Source of the DNA: a virus | IMG/VR virus record: IMGVR_UViG_3300021962_000213 | Location: 1-42,898 of that record | Length of the DNA stretch: 42,898 nt | Reading direction: 5' to 3' (one strand) | Shown here: piece by piece, positions 30,201 to 40,214 of the stretch | Numbering within the stretch: the first letter of the stretch is position 1 | Layout: each line of letters opens with the position of its first letter | The notes under the pieces: model-generated | Told to the model about the DNA's origin: nothing | The model's database searches: none | The model's input: only the letters and a program-made list of their open reading frames with translations | Program-made: the position numbers and the translations under genes

Positions 30201-32634
30201 TATAGAAAATACTGGAAAAATGGATTACTATATTGAACGTGCATTTGACGCTTTGATGGGACAGAGAACAGATAATGCTTCACGTTCACCAGTATTTAGA
30301 CAAGCATACTGGAGAGCAATATATGATTTACTTCCTTACATGTCACCATCAATGAGAAAAGTTATGTTAAACGGTGGTAAATATAAATCTGGAGATAAAT
30401 CATTAGAAGTAGCTGGTGCATTAAATGCTAATCTTCCAGCACAAAACTTACTTGCAAGTATTAAAGAAGACATTGGTTTAAATCCTAGAAAATTAAGAAA
30501 AATGGAAACTGAAATCAATGAAGATATGTTTAAGAGAAGAATAAAAGAATTAAACGATAGCGATCAAGCAGCAGGTATATTACATGAAGATTTAGATGAC
30601 AAGATAGAAGAATTACAAAATACTTATGCTGCACGTAGAGGAAAACTTGAAGCAGACAAAGTAGAAGCACAAGAAAAATTAGCAAAACTAGAAGAAGATA
30701 TTATGGGTACATACGGTTTTAGTTATGACATAGAAGACTTACCAGATAATGTTAAATCAAGAATTGTTGATATAGAAGAAGAAATATATCAAATACAATC
30801 TAAATTAGATGACGCTAAAGATACATTCCAAGATACATTAGATAAAGCATACGAACTTGCAGGATTTAATGATAAGTTTGGAGACGCAGAGTTAATTGAT
30901 AAAATAGCTAAGTCTATTGCATTAACAGAGACACAAGAGTTATTGTATGACTTATCAAAGCGTAAAAAAATAACTTATAACCTTAGAGCATTATTTCCAT
31001 TCGGTGAAGCATATACAGAAATTATGACTACCTGGGCAAGATTGTTAAAAGAAAATCCAGAAGTATTAAGACGTGGTCAAGTAACAGTACAAGCATTACG
31101 TGATGAAAATCCATTCTCTCCAGTACAAGGCGAAGGATTTTTAGGACAAGATGAAGTTACTGGTGAAGAAGTATTTTATTATCCTATGGTTGATGAACTT
31201 GTATCAGACGCATTGTTTGGTCAAGACAGACAAGTAGGAGTTAGACTTCCTGGTTATGCTTCATCACTTAACTTAGCTATGGACGTTATACCAGGTATTG
31301 GTCCAGTAGTTGCTATACCTGCTTCATTTGCTATAGAAGGAAGACCACAGTTTGATGAAGTACAAAAAGTTTTATTTCCTTATGGTTTACCAGATGTAAG
31401 CGAACCTGGAGATTTGATCCGTGCTGCTGGTGCGCCTGCTTGGTTACGTAACTTGTACCAAGCTGCGTTTATGATTAATGAAGACGCACCTGCTAATGAG
31501 TTATCACGTATAGCAGCTAACACAACTATTGATGTTTATAGAGTATTAAAAGCTAATGGTGGATTAGATGATACACCACAACAACAAGAAGCATTACTTA
31601 AAGAAGCAAGAAGTATTGCAAAGAGTTTAACATTTATTAAAGCAGCTTCACAGTTTGTTGGTCCTACAGGACTTAATCCAAGATTTGATATTGGTAATGA
31701 AAAGAATGGTGGTCATGTTTATTCATTACAGATACTTGCAGATAGATACAGAGAGTTAATTGAAACACCACCTATAGATCAAAGTACAGGACAGTTTATG
31801 TATGCACCTGGTGATAACTATTCTGCTACTAAATATTTTATTGATGAGTTTGGTTTTAATCCATTAGATATTGCTACACCTAAATCTGTAGTAGTAGAAC
31901 CTAGACCAGTAGATGAACTTGGTGTAAAGTTTCAAAAAGAAAATCCAGAATTGTTTGAGAAGTTTCCTAACACAGCATTTTATTTAGTACCTAACGGTGG
32001 TGGTGGTCCATTTAATTATGAAGCATATACTAATCAAATTGCTAATGAACAAAGAGAACCATTAACTCCAGAAGAATGGTTAGCTAAAAGAAATCAAGCA
32101 TTAGGTGATTTCTATATGGAAAATGCTAGAGTACAAACATTACAACAATTTGACATAACTGATCCTTATCAAAACTTAATTAGAACTAGAGAGCTATCAA
32201 TACGTAGAGATATAGCTAGATCTAAGTTTCCTGGATTTGATAGTACTATACCTGGAATACCACAAACAGCTACATTAGATCAACAGTACAGAGAAATAAA
32301 ACAATGGGCTTCTGATCCTAAAGCAGCTAATACACCAGTAGGTAAAGATGTTAAAAATGTTTTAAATTACATTAACAATTTAGAAAAGGTTGCATTACAA
32401 CAAGGATTGAGTGCAGACGGTTGGAGAACATCACGTTCATTCTTTGGACAAAGACAAAAACTAAGACAATATGTAGGTAAATTAGCAGCTAAGAACTCTG
32501 ATTTCTTTTTGATTGCTGAAAGGTTATTGTTACCATTATTTCAAGAACGTACTGATTTTCTTGAAGATTTGGAGTATGATTATGATACACTTATGGAATA
32601 CGGAATTTATCTACCGAAAGACGCAGGGATTTAA
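27217..32634 (+). CDS. Giant internal/ejected virion protein (1805 aa)
   Basis: GTG start after AAGGAA. The largest gene in the window, almost wholly helical. Landmarks: FWKPFVLLRGAWLLRVVGEE near 660-680, a pattern recurring in very large virion proteins of aquatic phages; a coiled coil at about 1105-1165 (LEADKVEAQEKLAKLEED); AFPFGEAYTEIMTTW-like segment near 1255; and a hydrophobic stretch near 1350-1375 (MDVIPGIGPVVAIPASFA) that could insert in a membrane. No enzymatic domain seen. In short-tailed phages proteins of this size sit in the head core and are ejected to form a trans-envelope channel, the likely role here. Confidence 0.7.
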   Translation: MGVYFRDNPKSEENLYKDIAKRYSQYEQAKKNVNVEDAARASTIAKLYPNFSPDVITAMTMLNVKPESELLKDISRTITEYNSKTIKDKVLDPLKAATRFTFLGFEDLYRTLVDRPINSFIASTFGDKAEQLTFSEAYKQSGKSTVKQVFNEMSAGRKVNLGDGILPQSDMFDPQNPNSKFYDEYQTMIKGGIDPNQAQKYLQDYLGTPITEIDARMQEESGNFTISKTKDGYRGPSVPISLGRALALQVVEPNTRTFDMVSGVIDAGKVLFLDPANYLSLGVKALTKGSKTLKASPYLIEKLQALPAEKLNDVQKAALGIHNKGWGLKFIEGERVSDYLSRDKGGGRLIEYLSTIDDPNKFIDTFDVYDPDTIKAFMDVTQDFTKTPEEKIVGVAELLNEMLGIRGVGLGDIKPTVGALGSILGSATEKLVGGVDAGYGAIFGAKKVLRQKLMNSPDRAARVIGTYAKELPYRYLDSSQISDAVRNIKLFMDQTTIDTTAKSQIMNRAIRLKEGDTTEMFNLTKDMVSVVADDLVENYGVRLEDADDFKKLFENSTEEMRAYFINAVTGKEALNPGAAKMDIIVNGQVGSVPDPHTLTQFINRTIPLPDPTQLSKAMNSMSIIRAKAQKAGFGNIFDNLPKNMKQSAVSKIIDSYYGDFWKPFVLLRGAWLLRVVGEEQVRMYARGYENIFSRPLSILSLGLLKGTDASEIKRWTQKNVVFDDILGNPLKEADEWAKASSRRNGVHNNDYLYGGGRRSQRTRAKMRANKQNPQYYDTTNKTEALVDKERGGTKKWKLYTTGLINDIGFMNNDSLFQFLFRGANSDKRRQMRLEEFVAGESDRAKEIIEMFNKGGSTYKRMMSTPGGRYVYAQSYYARLKQFAGGRFTDDVDILNDLATKTVIDEIDFTKTPYLFDDTPIDNNLFNLLTTGKLKYLDPKFGDDTLDMYLESITNGVKREYTNKSLYDEVNEILFDENGKFLDKLPEFVAAGSPDYIENTGKMDYYIERAFDALMGQRTDNASRSPVFRQAYWRAIYDLLPYMSPSMRKVMLNGGKYKSGDKSLEVAGALNANLPAQNLLASIKEDIGLNPRKLRKMETEINEDMFKRRIKELNDSDQAAGILHEDLDDKIEELQNTYAARRGKLEADKVEAQEKLAKLEEDIMGTYGFSYDIEDLPDNVKSRIVDIEEEIYQIQSKLDDAKDTFQDTLDKAYELAGFNDKFGDAELIDKIAKSIALTETQELLYDLSKRKKITYNLRALFPFGEAYTEIMTTWARLLKENPEVLRRGQVTVQALRDENPFSPVQGEGFLGQDEVTGEEVFYYPMVDELVSDALFGQDRQVGVRLPGYASSLNLAMDVIPGIGPVVAIPASFAIEGRPQFDEVQKVLFPYGLPDVSEPGDLIRAAGAPAWLRNLYQAAFMINEDAPANELSRIAANTTIDVYRVLKANGGLDDTPQQQEALLKEARSIAKSLTFIKAASQFVGPTGLNPRFDIGNEKNGGHVYSLQILADRYRELIETPPIDQSTGQFMYAPGDNYSATKYFIDEFGFNPLDIATPKSVVVEPRPVDELGVKFQKENPELFEKFPNTAFYLVPNGGGGPFNYEAYTNQIANEQREPLTPEEWLAKRNQALGDFYMENARVQTLQQFDITDPYQNLIRTRELSIRRDIARSKFPGFDSTIPGIPQTATLDQQYREIKQWASDPKAANTPVGKDVKNVLNYINNLEKVALQQGLSADGWRTSRSFFGQRQKLRQYVGKLAAKNSDFFLIAERLLLPLFQERTDFLEDLEYDYDTLMEYGIYLPKDAGI

Positions 32635-34427
32635 TGGAAGAAGAATTTAAGCAAAGTTTTATAGACAGCATTATTGCACAAAGAGGATTAGACGCACAAT
32701 CAGATTTATCTAAAGCATTAAACGCATTAATTAAAGAAGATGTTAGTGATGATGTATTTGTTGCTAAGGTAATGAATGAAATAAGTTTATACGATAATAA
32801 ATATTTATTTACTAATAATCAAATTACTTTTGGTGGTCAAAAAGGTACAACAAGACAAGTAGTTATTAATGCAATGAATGCTGCAAGTGCTACTATACCA
32901 GAGAGATTGCCATTGAATATGTATGGCGCACAAGTTACATTTTCAGATGTTATAAATACTTTACCTGAAGGAACTAGAAAATCTGTTTTAAAAGGTTTAG
33001 ATATTGCAGCAGGTTTATTAACTCCATCTGATCCAGGACAATCAAAAGCATACTATGAATATTTACAAGATAAAGTAGATGACTTTACAAATGAAACAGA
33101 TTTACTTGCAGTATTAGTTAGACCACCAGGTGGTAAAGGTGCAACACTTCATGCAAGTACAGACTTAGATAAATGGATAAAAGAAAACGGTGGTCCGTTA
33201 CAAGCTAGTTTTTATGAAGGAAAAAGTTTTTTAAATAGATACAGAAAATTTCCAGGATTAGGACAACCAACTGTATTGTATAGACCAATCATGTCTAAAG
33301 AAGAAGGTAAAGACATGTATGAATTTACTGGTGATTATTTTGATTACGTTGAAAATGTTAATCCAGAAAACGGAAACTTGCTTATTGCTAATGAACAATC
33401 AGAGTTTTCAAGAATAGCTATATTTACACAAACACCTGAAGGAACAAACGTAGAAAAGGTTACGTATTCGCAAAATGAAATGGAAGCATTAAACGAAAAA
33501 ATTGCAGATAATCCATTTGTAGATTACATAGATTTATCTGGAGATGAAACTGTAGATAATCAAGCTATTAATGAAAGATTAAATTTATTTGAACAGACAG
33601 GACCTTTAGGAGAACTTACTGCATTTGGTGGTATTACTCCTGACTACACAATATTTCAAAGACCAGATTTAGCAGAGTATTTAAGTGAAGATGGCGTGTT
33701 ACCAAGTGATATGCAAAACTTACAACCAAGAGGAATATCTGCTGGAGAAATAGATCCGTCATTCTTTTATGGTGGTATGGATCACATCTCTGGAGTTGGT
33801 CCAACATTTAACGGCACACAAAAGATACCTTGGATTTCATTATCACCACAAGAAAAGAAATCAATACAAACAGATTTATTACAAGCAGGTTATTTATCAC
33901 CAGACGCATTTTTCTTAGAAGCAGGTGACTGGGGAGATAATACACAAACAGCAATGTTTAATGCAATGTCAGACGCAAACTTAGAGTTTAAAGATATTGG
34001 AACTTATTTAGGAGATGAGAAAGAACGTTATAGAAATAAACCACCATTGCAACAAAGTTATTATGTTGAACCTAGTCCACAATTTGTTAAGTCACAAATA
34101 GACGCAGCATTAAAATCAGCAGGTATTAAACGTAAATTATCTGAAGCAGAGATGATGGCATTGTCTGAATATTATATTCAATCAGACTTAGACCAAGAAC
34201 AAGCAGACGCAGAATATTCACGTAATGTTGACATGGCAAAAAGAATGTTTCCAGAAGCACCTACAAGAATACAAGCACCTGCAACAGCAGCACAGTTACT
34301 ACAAGAAAGAGTACAAGCACAATTTGAACCAGAGCTTACAAGTCTCGCACAAGAAGAAAAAGAGAGAAACGATTTAAGTTCTTTATTTAGTTCTTTAAAT
34401 ACATTTGAAAATATGATCGGAGGATAA
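32634..34427 (+). CDS. Internal virion protein with peptidoglycan-binding-like segment (597 aa)
   Basis: TAATG-coupled to both giants. Near residues 400-450 it has SPQEKKSIQTDLLQAGYLSP, then GDWGDNTQTAMFNAMSDAN, the Q..L...GY.......G.WG..T..A pattern of PG_binding_1-type helical domains. The middle has LGQPTVLYRPIMSKEEGKD, unassigned. The C-terminus is a long helix (QLLQERVQAQFEPELTSLAQ). It probably contacts the cell wall during ejection, working with the lysozyme-like protein encoded downstream. Confidence 0.6.
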   Translation: MEEEFKQSFIDSIIAQRGLDAQSDLSKALNALIKEDVSDDVFVAKVMNEISLYDNKYLFTNNQITFGGQKGTTRQVVINAMNAASATIPERLPLNMYGAQVTFSDVINTLPEGTRKSVLKGLDIAAGLLTPSDPGQSKAYYEYLQDKVDDFTNETDLLAVLVRPPGGKGATLHASTDLDKWIKENGGPLQASFYEGKSFLNRYRKFPGLGQPTVLYRPIMSKEEGKDMYEFTGDYFDYVENVNPENGNLLIANEQSEFSRIAIFTQTPEGTNVEKVTYSQNEMEALNEKIADNPFVDYIDLSGDETVDNQAINERLNLFEQTGPLGELTAFGGITPDYTIFQRPDLAEYLSEDGVLPSDMQNLQPRGISAGEIDPSFFYGGMDHISGVGPTFNGTQKIPWISLSPQEKKSIQTDLLQAGYLSPDAFFLEAGDWGDNTQTAMFNAMSDANLEFKDIGTYLGDEKERYRNKPPLQQSYYVEPSPQFVKSQIDAALKSAGIKRKLSEAEMMALSEYYIQSDLDQEQADAEYSRNVDMAKRMFPEAPTRIQAPATAAQLLQERVQAQFEPELTSLAQEEKERNDLSSLFSSLNTFENMIGG

Positions 34428-37400
34428 TGGATCCTGACGACATAGTAACATTTGAAATAGCTATACCTGGTTCCTTGTATGATATTTCTGCTGATCCACA
34501 ATCAAAATTAATGGAAATTGCGTATAGCCTAAATGAAGATTATCCAGAAATTGATATGGTAAAACTTGCTGAAAATTTAAAAACAAAAGTAGTAAAAAAA
34601 GGAAAAGGTATTCAAATAAAATTTACAATAAGTACAAAAGAAGAAAAAGAATTACTTGATTATTTTATAGGTGATTTAGCAGGTTTTGCAGAACAATACT
34701 ATCTAGATCCCTTAGATCCATCAGAAAAAGCATTAGCTAAAAGAGCTTATGAAGCAGGATATAAAGCACTAGAAAAATTAAAAGATTTTACACCACCAGA
34801 TACACCAGAAGGGGCAGCAGCAGATATAGTTCCAGATGACATATCTTCTACAGACACACCTACAAATGTAGTAGATAATTTACCATTTACAGATGATGAC
34901 GTAGCAGAGATAACTAATGACTATGTAAAAAATAATTGGGGTAAACAAAAAACTACAGCAGATGGTGTAGTTATGCGTATTAATGATAACAATGAATTAG
35001 AAGTATTAGTAATCAAAAGAAAGCGTGGTCCACATAGAGGTGACTGGGCATTACCTGGTGGAATACAAGATGATAAAACTATGCAACTATTTGCAGAAGC
35101 TGAATTACGTTGGAATAATGGAACAAATGATATGACTAAATCTAACGATTATATTTTTGGTAATTTAAAAGGAGATGTTACAGCAGGAATTAATGTAGAT
35201 AAAGTAGCATTAACTACAGAATTTACAGCATTAAAAGAATTATACGAAGAAGTTGGTTTAGATACTAAAGAAGTTCTTACAACTAATAAACCACTTACTC
35301 CTAAATACAATAGATTTGATTGGGACGCTAGAGCTACTAAAGGTGTAGTTGTTGGTGGTTCATTTGTTTTTGTTCATGATAATGATTGGCAACCTAAAGC
35401 TGGTGATGACGCTTTAAATGCAGAATGGAAAACAGTTAAAAGTATTTTAGACGGTGATACCAAATTAGCATTTGGTCATAATGAATGGATAACACAAGTA
35501 TTAGAAAATAGACAATTAATTAAAGATGTTGGTATAGACAAAGTATTTGATGATAATGTTAAATATATTTATGGCATGACTAAACCAGAAAACACTTTAG
35601 GTAACTACAGAGATGTAATGGATAAACTTAAAGTTATTAATAAAAACAATAAATCAAATATTACAAAACTTATAGAAGCTGCTAATAAGATACGTGTTAC
35701 AAAAGGCATGGAAGAAATACCATTAGATAGATCTAATATACAAGGAAGTGCTGAAAGCGTAATTAAAAATATGCGTTTAGGATACGGAGATCCAGCACAA
35801 ATACAAAGGTTCATGCAACCAAATAATTTTCTAAACAGAGTAACATCTAATTATCAAATAAATTTTAATACAAGTGTTGCTGATTACAATGGTGAAGAAT
35901 TATTAGAACAGATTAATGACGCTTATAGCAGATTAAATCCAGACGATCCAACTATATTTACTATGGAAGATTTAATTAATGGTAATGAAAAGTTAGTTGG
36001 ATTAGAGTACAAAGGTCTTGAAGTTAATTTATCGGAACAAGGTATAGATAACGTTGCAAGACAAATGCAAGAAAAAATGTTACAAAACGTAGAAGAAAGA
36101 ATGGTTTACTTGCATAGGTTAGGATTTGAAGATGATGTAATACTTGATGAATTAAGAACAATTTATAAAGAAAATATGGATACAGAAAAATTTGTTGACT
36201 ATTTAAAAGATCTAATTAAAGATAGTCAAGATAGTTTACAACGACCTGTAACTTCACAAATTAAATCAGGACTAAGAGGATTAGAATTAACTTACTCTAA
36301 TCAAAGAAATATATTTGATGTTTTAGAAGTTGACACACAGAAAACAGTAATGAAATATTTAGAAACAGATAAACAACTTAATTTTTTAGATGATGTGTTT
36401 GGAAATGAATTTATGACTATGGAACCAGTAGAGTTTTGGAGTAAATACGGTGGCATTACAGATCGTAGTCTTGATCAAAAATCTACTTATGTAAAAGATG
36501 GAGTGTTATATTTTCAAACAAATCATGGTACACCTGGACCAAATGAAAACGTTTTAAATTTTATTAAAACTGTAGAAAACAAATACAAAGATGAAACAAG
36601 TATTCAAAGTATTGCACAAGAACTTAAAGCTGATAGACCAATATTTTTTGATGAGACTTTAAAATTTGTAGATCCAACAATAGGTAGAACTGGACTTATA
36701 GGACCAGTGCTATATACAACTACTAATCCTTTTATTGGTGCAGGATACGCAAAACATAGCAACGATAGTATGACACCAGATACTATAAACTATTTAATAG
36801 AAGAAGATTTACACCGTTTTTTTAGAGAATTTAGAGACACTAATCCAGAAATATTAGAAGATGTAGTAAACATTGCAAAAGAAAATGGAATACTTATAGA
36901 CGTTATAAGAAATAGTGATGGATCAATATCTGATTTAAGAAGTGTTGCAAATATAGATCAATACAAAAGTTTATCAACAGCAAATATAGCAAACATACAA
37001 GGATCTGTTAATGAAGAAAATGTACTAAAGGTAAATCAATCTACCTTACCAGGTCAAGGCGATATTAAATTACAAAATTTTTGGAGACAAGTGTTAGATG
37101 AGTTTGATGAAAATTGGTTTGTAAAAGATTTACAAAATGGAACCAGGTTTATAAAAGGAATGCCGTATGGAGAGTTTAGAGATTACAATGCTTTAGAACC
37201 AAAACTTAGAGATGAATTGATACCTTATGTTGCTTTACAAAAAACAAGAGTTGTACCTGGTGCAGTAAACAAAGCAAATTTAGAAAGTTATTTTAATAAC
37301 AAAAGGAAATTTGATCCAGATTTTATACCTAACTTTGGTTTTATTTTAGGAACTGGTGGAATATTGCCTAATTTATTATCAGATCTACAACAAAGTGATG

Positions 37401-39265
37401 AGAACTGGAATTACTTAATACAACAAATTAATAAAAACGCACCTGTTATAGGTTTTGAAGATCAACAATCTTATAGATACGTTGCAGATATATTAGATAA
37501 TAATCATCAATATTTTAATATTACGTTATCTGCTGATTTACAAATAGTGTCAGATTACATAAAAGCGTCTTTAGCTATAGACGACAAAGATTATGTCACT
37601 GCTGCAAAATATTTAGGTTTAGAATTTTTAGATGGAGACTGGACACCTATAGCTGATCAAATAAACGAAACATTAAAAAATAATATTGATGTATATTTTA
37701 CAAACAGTTTGCAATCAAAAAATATACGAAAAGTAGGTAGCAGTATATATAAAATAGAAAAAGATTTAAAAAATTTATTACGTCCTGAAGATGTAACTGA
37801 ATGGGATAATAATTTTAAAAATAAAACAAGAATAGAAAAATTTAACAATTTTTATAAAGCAAACAATTTACCTTCAATAGTAACACCAGAAAATGCAAAC
37901 GCATTTATTGAGACGGTACAAAGTTATGACTTAACTAATACAACTGCTGGTTGGGATAAATTAAAAGTAGATCAAAAAATATACACTATGGCAGGTAACA
38001 ACGGCTATGAAATAGTACTATCTACAGGTGGTGGTCGTGTAGATACAATGCCACATTGGGTAATAGGAATTATAGATCCTTCAAATAAATTACAAACAAA
38101 CCAACCTAAAACATTAGATGTAGAAATAAAGAACTGGGCTTTTTTAACAGAAGATGACGCAGAAATATTTTATGAATTAGGTAGAAAAAATGTAGATGAC
38201 TTAACAGACGCTGACTTACAGTTGATGTCTAAATATATAAATCCAGATAATCTTGTAGATATAAATGTATCAGAAGAACAATTAATTAATTTTGATAAAA
38301 TCAATAAAGAAAAAGGTATCTTTTGGAATGACATGATAGGTAAAATGGAAAACGCAAGTACAGAAAATTTATCTGTAAAGATTATGGTTAATCAACTTGA
38401 ATTACAAAATTTGCATATAGCTCATCAATTAGGTCAAGTTCCAAAAGAAGCAGTTGCAGCTAGTGCTAACAACTTAGCAGTATTATTAGCACAAGCACCA
38501 GAGAATGTTAAAGCAAAATTTTATACTGGGGCAGTAAATACATTAGGTATTCTTAATCAATATGGAAAACCAGCAGTTAAAAATACATTAAAGTATGGTG
38601 GTAAAGCAGCAGATAAGTTTGACAAATGGGTTCTCGGACCAGCAGCTATAGATATATTAGCTAGTCGAATGTCTGGTCCAGGTTCACAATACGAAACTAT
38701 TGGTGGTGCATTAGCAGATACTATATCAAGGTATGAAGATGAAACATCAGATAGCGTTATTGAAATGTTATATGGTAATAAAAATAATCCTGAAGCTAAA
38801 AACTTAGCAGGAATTAATATTGCATATCCTGTAACACAAGGTATAGAATTTGGCAAGGATAAATTTAAAGAATATGTTTACGATAATAATGTATTCGGTA
38901 TTAAAAGTATACTAAACTTTATAAAACCAAAAGCAATAGAAGCACTTAAAACTGTAACAGATAAGGCAGGTTTAAATGACTGGGTTTACAATGTAAAAAG
39001 AGACATGATTGTAGAAATGATCATGAAAGAAAACAATATTCCATATACAAAAACCAACATAGATTTATATACAAAAAATTATGAAGAACAAAATCCAAGA
39101 GAAGTAGATAAATTTGGTAACGAATTACCTGATGACTATGATTATAGTTGGGCTAGTAGCATTCCCAACAACTATCTCGCAAGAGATTTCCGTGTTGATG
39201 AACGAATACGTACAGGAGATAGATACGCAGGCGCAGGTGGTGGTTCAGGACAAAAGAAAGAATAA
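34427..39265 (+). CDS. Giant virion protein with Nudix and ADP-ribosyltransferase-like domains (1612 aa)
   Basis: Residues 177-355 are a Nudix hydrolase domain: VVMRINDNNELEVLVIKRKR, GDWALPGGIQDD, then, after an unusual insert of about 50 residues, TTEFTALKELYEEVGL (265-278), matching the Nudix-box helix with Lys for the first Arg. Residues 688-776 resemble an ART domain: H700-G701-T702 (FQTNHGTPG), then GPVLYTTTNPFIGAGYA, the HGT...G.Y.T....A..YA outline of phage ART-like modules. Nudix enzymes hydrolyse ADP-ribose or NAD-type substrates; ARTs use NAD. The rest is helical, and a hydrophobic segment lies near 1420-1450. It sits in the internal-protein block, so it may be delivered with the DNA. 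Confidence 0.65.
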   Translation: MDPDDIVTFEIAIPGSLYDISADPQSKLMEIAYSLNEDYPEIDMVKLAENLKTKVVKKGKGIQIKFTISTKEEKELLDYFIGDLAGFAEQYYLDPLDPSEKALAKRAYEAGYKALEKLKDFTPPDTPEGAAADIVPDDISSTDTPTNVVDNLPFTDDDVAEITNDYVKNNWGKQKTTADGVVMRINDNNELEVLVIKRKRGPHRGDWALPGGIQDDKTMQLFAEAELRWNNGTNDMTKSNDYIFGNLKGDVTAGINVDKVALTTEFTALKELYEEVGLDTKEVLTTNKPLTPKYNRFDWDARATKGVVVGGSFVFVHDNDWQPKAGDDALNAEWKTVKSILDGDTKLAFGHNEWITQVLENRQLIKDVGIDKVFDDNVKYIYGMTKPENTLGNYRDVMDKLKVINKNNKSNITKLIEAANKIRVTKGMEEIPLDRSNIQGSAESVIKNMRLGYGDPAQIQRFMQPNNFLNRVTSNYQINFNTSVADYNGEELLEQINDAYSRLNPDDPTIFTMEDLINGNEKLVGLEYKGLEVNLSEQGIDNVARQMQEKMLQNVEERMVYLHRLGFEDDVILDELRTIYKENMDTEKFVDYLKDLIKDSQDSLQRPVTSQIKSGLRGLELTYSNQRNIFDVLEVDTQKTVMKYLETDKQLNFLDDVFGNEFMTMEPVEFWSKYGGITDRSLDQKSTYVKDGVLYFQTNHGTPGPNENVLNFIKTVENKYKDETSIQSIAQELKADRPIFFDETLKFVDPTIGRTGLIGPVLYTTTNPFIGAGYAKHSNDSMTPDTINYLIEEDLHRFFREFRDTNPEILEDVVNIAKENGILIDVIRNSDGSISDLRSVANIDQYKSLSTANIANIQGSVNEENVLKVNQSTLPGQGDIKLQNFWRQVLDEFDENWFVKDLQNGTRFIKGMPYGEFRDYNALEPKLRDELIPYVALQKTRVVPGAVNKANLESYFNNKRKFDPDFIPNFGFILGTGGILPNLLSDLQQSDENWNYLIQQINKNAPVIGFEDQQSYRYVADILDNNHQYFNITLSADLQIVSDYIKASLAIDDKDYVTAAKYLGLEFLDGDWTPIADQINETLKNNIDVYFTNSLQSKNIRKVGSSIYKIEKDLKNLLRPEDVTEWDNNFKNKTRIEKFNNFYKANNLPSIVTPENANAFIETVQSYDLTNTTAGWDKLKVDQKIYTMAGNNGYEIVLSTGGGRVDTMPHWVIGIIDPSNKLQTNQPKTLDVEIKNWAFLTEDDAEIFYELGRKNVDDLTDADLQLMSKYINPDNLVDINVSEEQLINFDKINKEKGIFWNDMIGKMENASTENLSVKIMVNQLELQNLHIAHQLGQVPKEAVAASANNLAVLLAQAPENVKAKFYTGAVNTLGILNQYGKPAVKNTLKYGGKAADKFDKWVLGPAAIDILASRMSGPGSQYETIGGALADTISRYEDETSDSVIEMLYGNKNNPEAKNLAGINIAYPVTQGIEFGKDKFKEYVYDNNVFGIKSILNFIKPKAIEALKTVTDKAGLNDWVYNVKRDMIVEMIMKENNIPYTKTNIDLYTKNYEEQNPREVDKFGNELPDDYDYSWASSIPNNYLARDFRVDERIRTGDRYAGAGGGSGQKKE

Positions 39266-39266
39266 T

Positions 39267-40214
39267 ATGTTTAATGCAAAAAATTTAAAAGTAATTAACT
39301 ACGACAACACTAAATCCATTGAAGGTGGTGGTGATGGTTCAGATATGAAACCACGTATTAATGTTGATGATAACAATATAGAGACTATGAACAAAGATGA
39401 TCTATATTTTTATATTAATAATTGGCTTAATGGAGTATATGAAGAAGATTTAATGGGCAGAAAAGATAGACCATTTTATAGCAAAAATAGAAATAGAACA
39501 GATGAATTAATGGGAATACTTGCAGTTGAAAGTTTATCAAGCAGAGATAAAGATGGAAATATATTAGAAGCAGATAAGCAACCATACAATATACACGCTA
39601 CTTTACAAGATGATTACAACGATAGTTATGGAGTATTTCAAATAGATACTGGTCCAGCATTACCTTATATTCTTATGGCTATGGATCCACAATATAAAAA
39701 AGATTTAAACATATTAGCAAAAACTGGTAATGAAGGTGACATGAATGAATATGCTAAAAGAATATTTGAAGATGAAGATGTAAAAACGAAAGTATATAGT
39801 TTCCTTAAAGATCCTAGCAACATCAATGAACATCTAGCTATTGCTGCAACAATATGGAATGACTTTGAAAGATCTGAAGCATTAGGTAATGATGGTGCTA
39901 AAGGTTGGAATGCTTATAACAATAAAAACAAAAGCAAAGATTTTGCTAATACATACAACTATTACATGGATATTTCTAAAGAAATGAGTTTAAATTATCT
40001 ACAAAAAGAAATACAAAATAGAACACAAAGACATAGAGAAGAATTTGATGACCTTAAACAATTCCTTAATATGCCTAGACTGGGTGCTACAATAGAAGAA
40101 GCAGCTAACAATTTAGCTGCAATCTATGAAGAAGCTCTTAGAGAAGGACAAATTCCTAAAGAAGCTGCACCTGTAGATAACTTAAAAGAATTAGGAAAGA
40201 TGTTTAGAAGATAA
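39267..40214 (+). CDS. Lysozyme-like (SLT-type) internal virion protein (315 aa)
   Basis: The start at 39267, two bases after the giant gene, is preferred over the longer frame that would lie inside it. Residues 78-130 carry DELMGILAVESLSS (likely catalytic E88) and NDSYGVFQIDTGPA, the E...S.GxxQ.. outline of soluble lytic transglycosylases. Downstream, IAATIWNDFERSEA and GWNAYNNKN complete a helical lysozyme-like fold. The C-terminus is a coiled coil (RTQRHREEFDDLKQFLN). It would open peptidoglycan locally at DNA entry, analogous to the lysozyme domain of T7 gp16. Confidence 0.65.
   Translation: MFNAKNLKVINYDNTKSIEGGGDGSDMKPRINVDDNNIETMNKDDLYFYINNWLNGVYEEDLMGRKDRPFYSKNRNRTDELMGILAVESLSSRDKDGNILEADKQPYNIHATLQDDYNDSYGVFQIDTGPALPYILMAMDPQYKKDLNILAKTGNEGDMNEYAKRIFEDEDVKTKVYSFLKDPSNINEHLAIAATIWNDFERSEALGNDGAKGWNAYNNKNKSKDFANTYNYYMDISKEMSLNYLQKEIQNRTQRHREEFDDLKQFLNMPRLGATIEEAANNLAAIYEEALREGQIPKEAAPVDNLKELGKMFRR

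Noticed and set aside
39114-39266. N-terminal extension of the lysozyme-like gene by 51 codons
   Set aside because: It would lie inside the end of the 1612-aa gene in another frame; the ATG at 39267 directly after the stop fits the spacing of all other gene pairs in this block.
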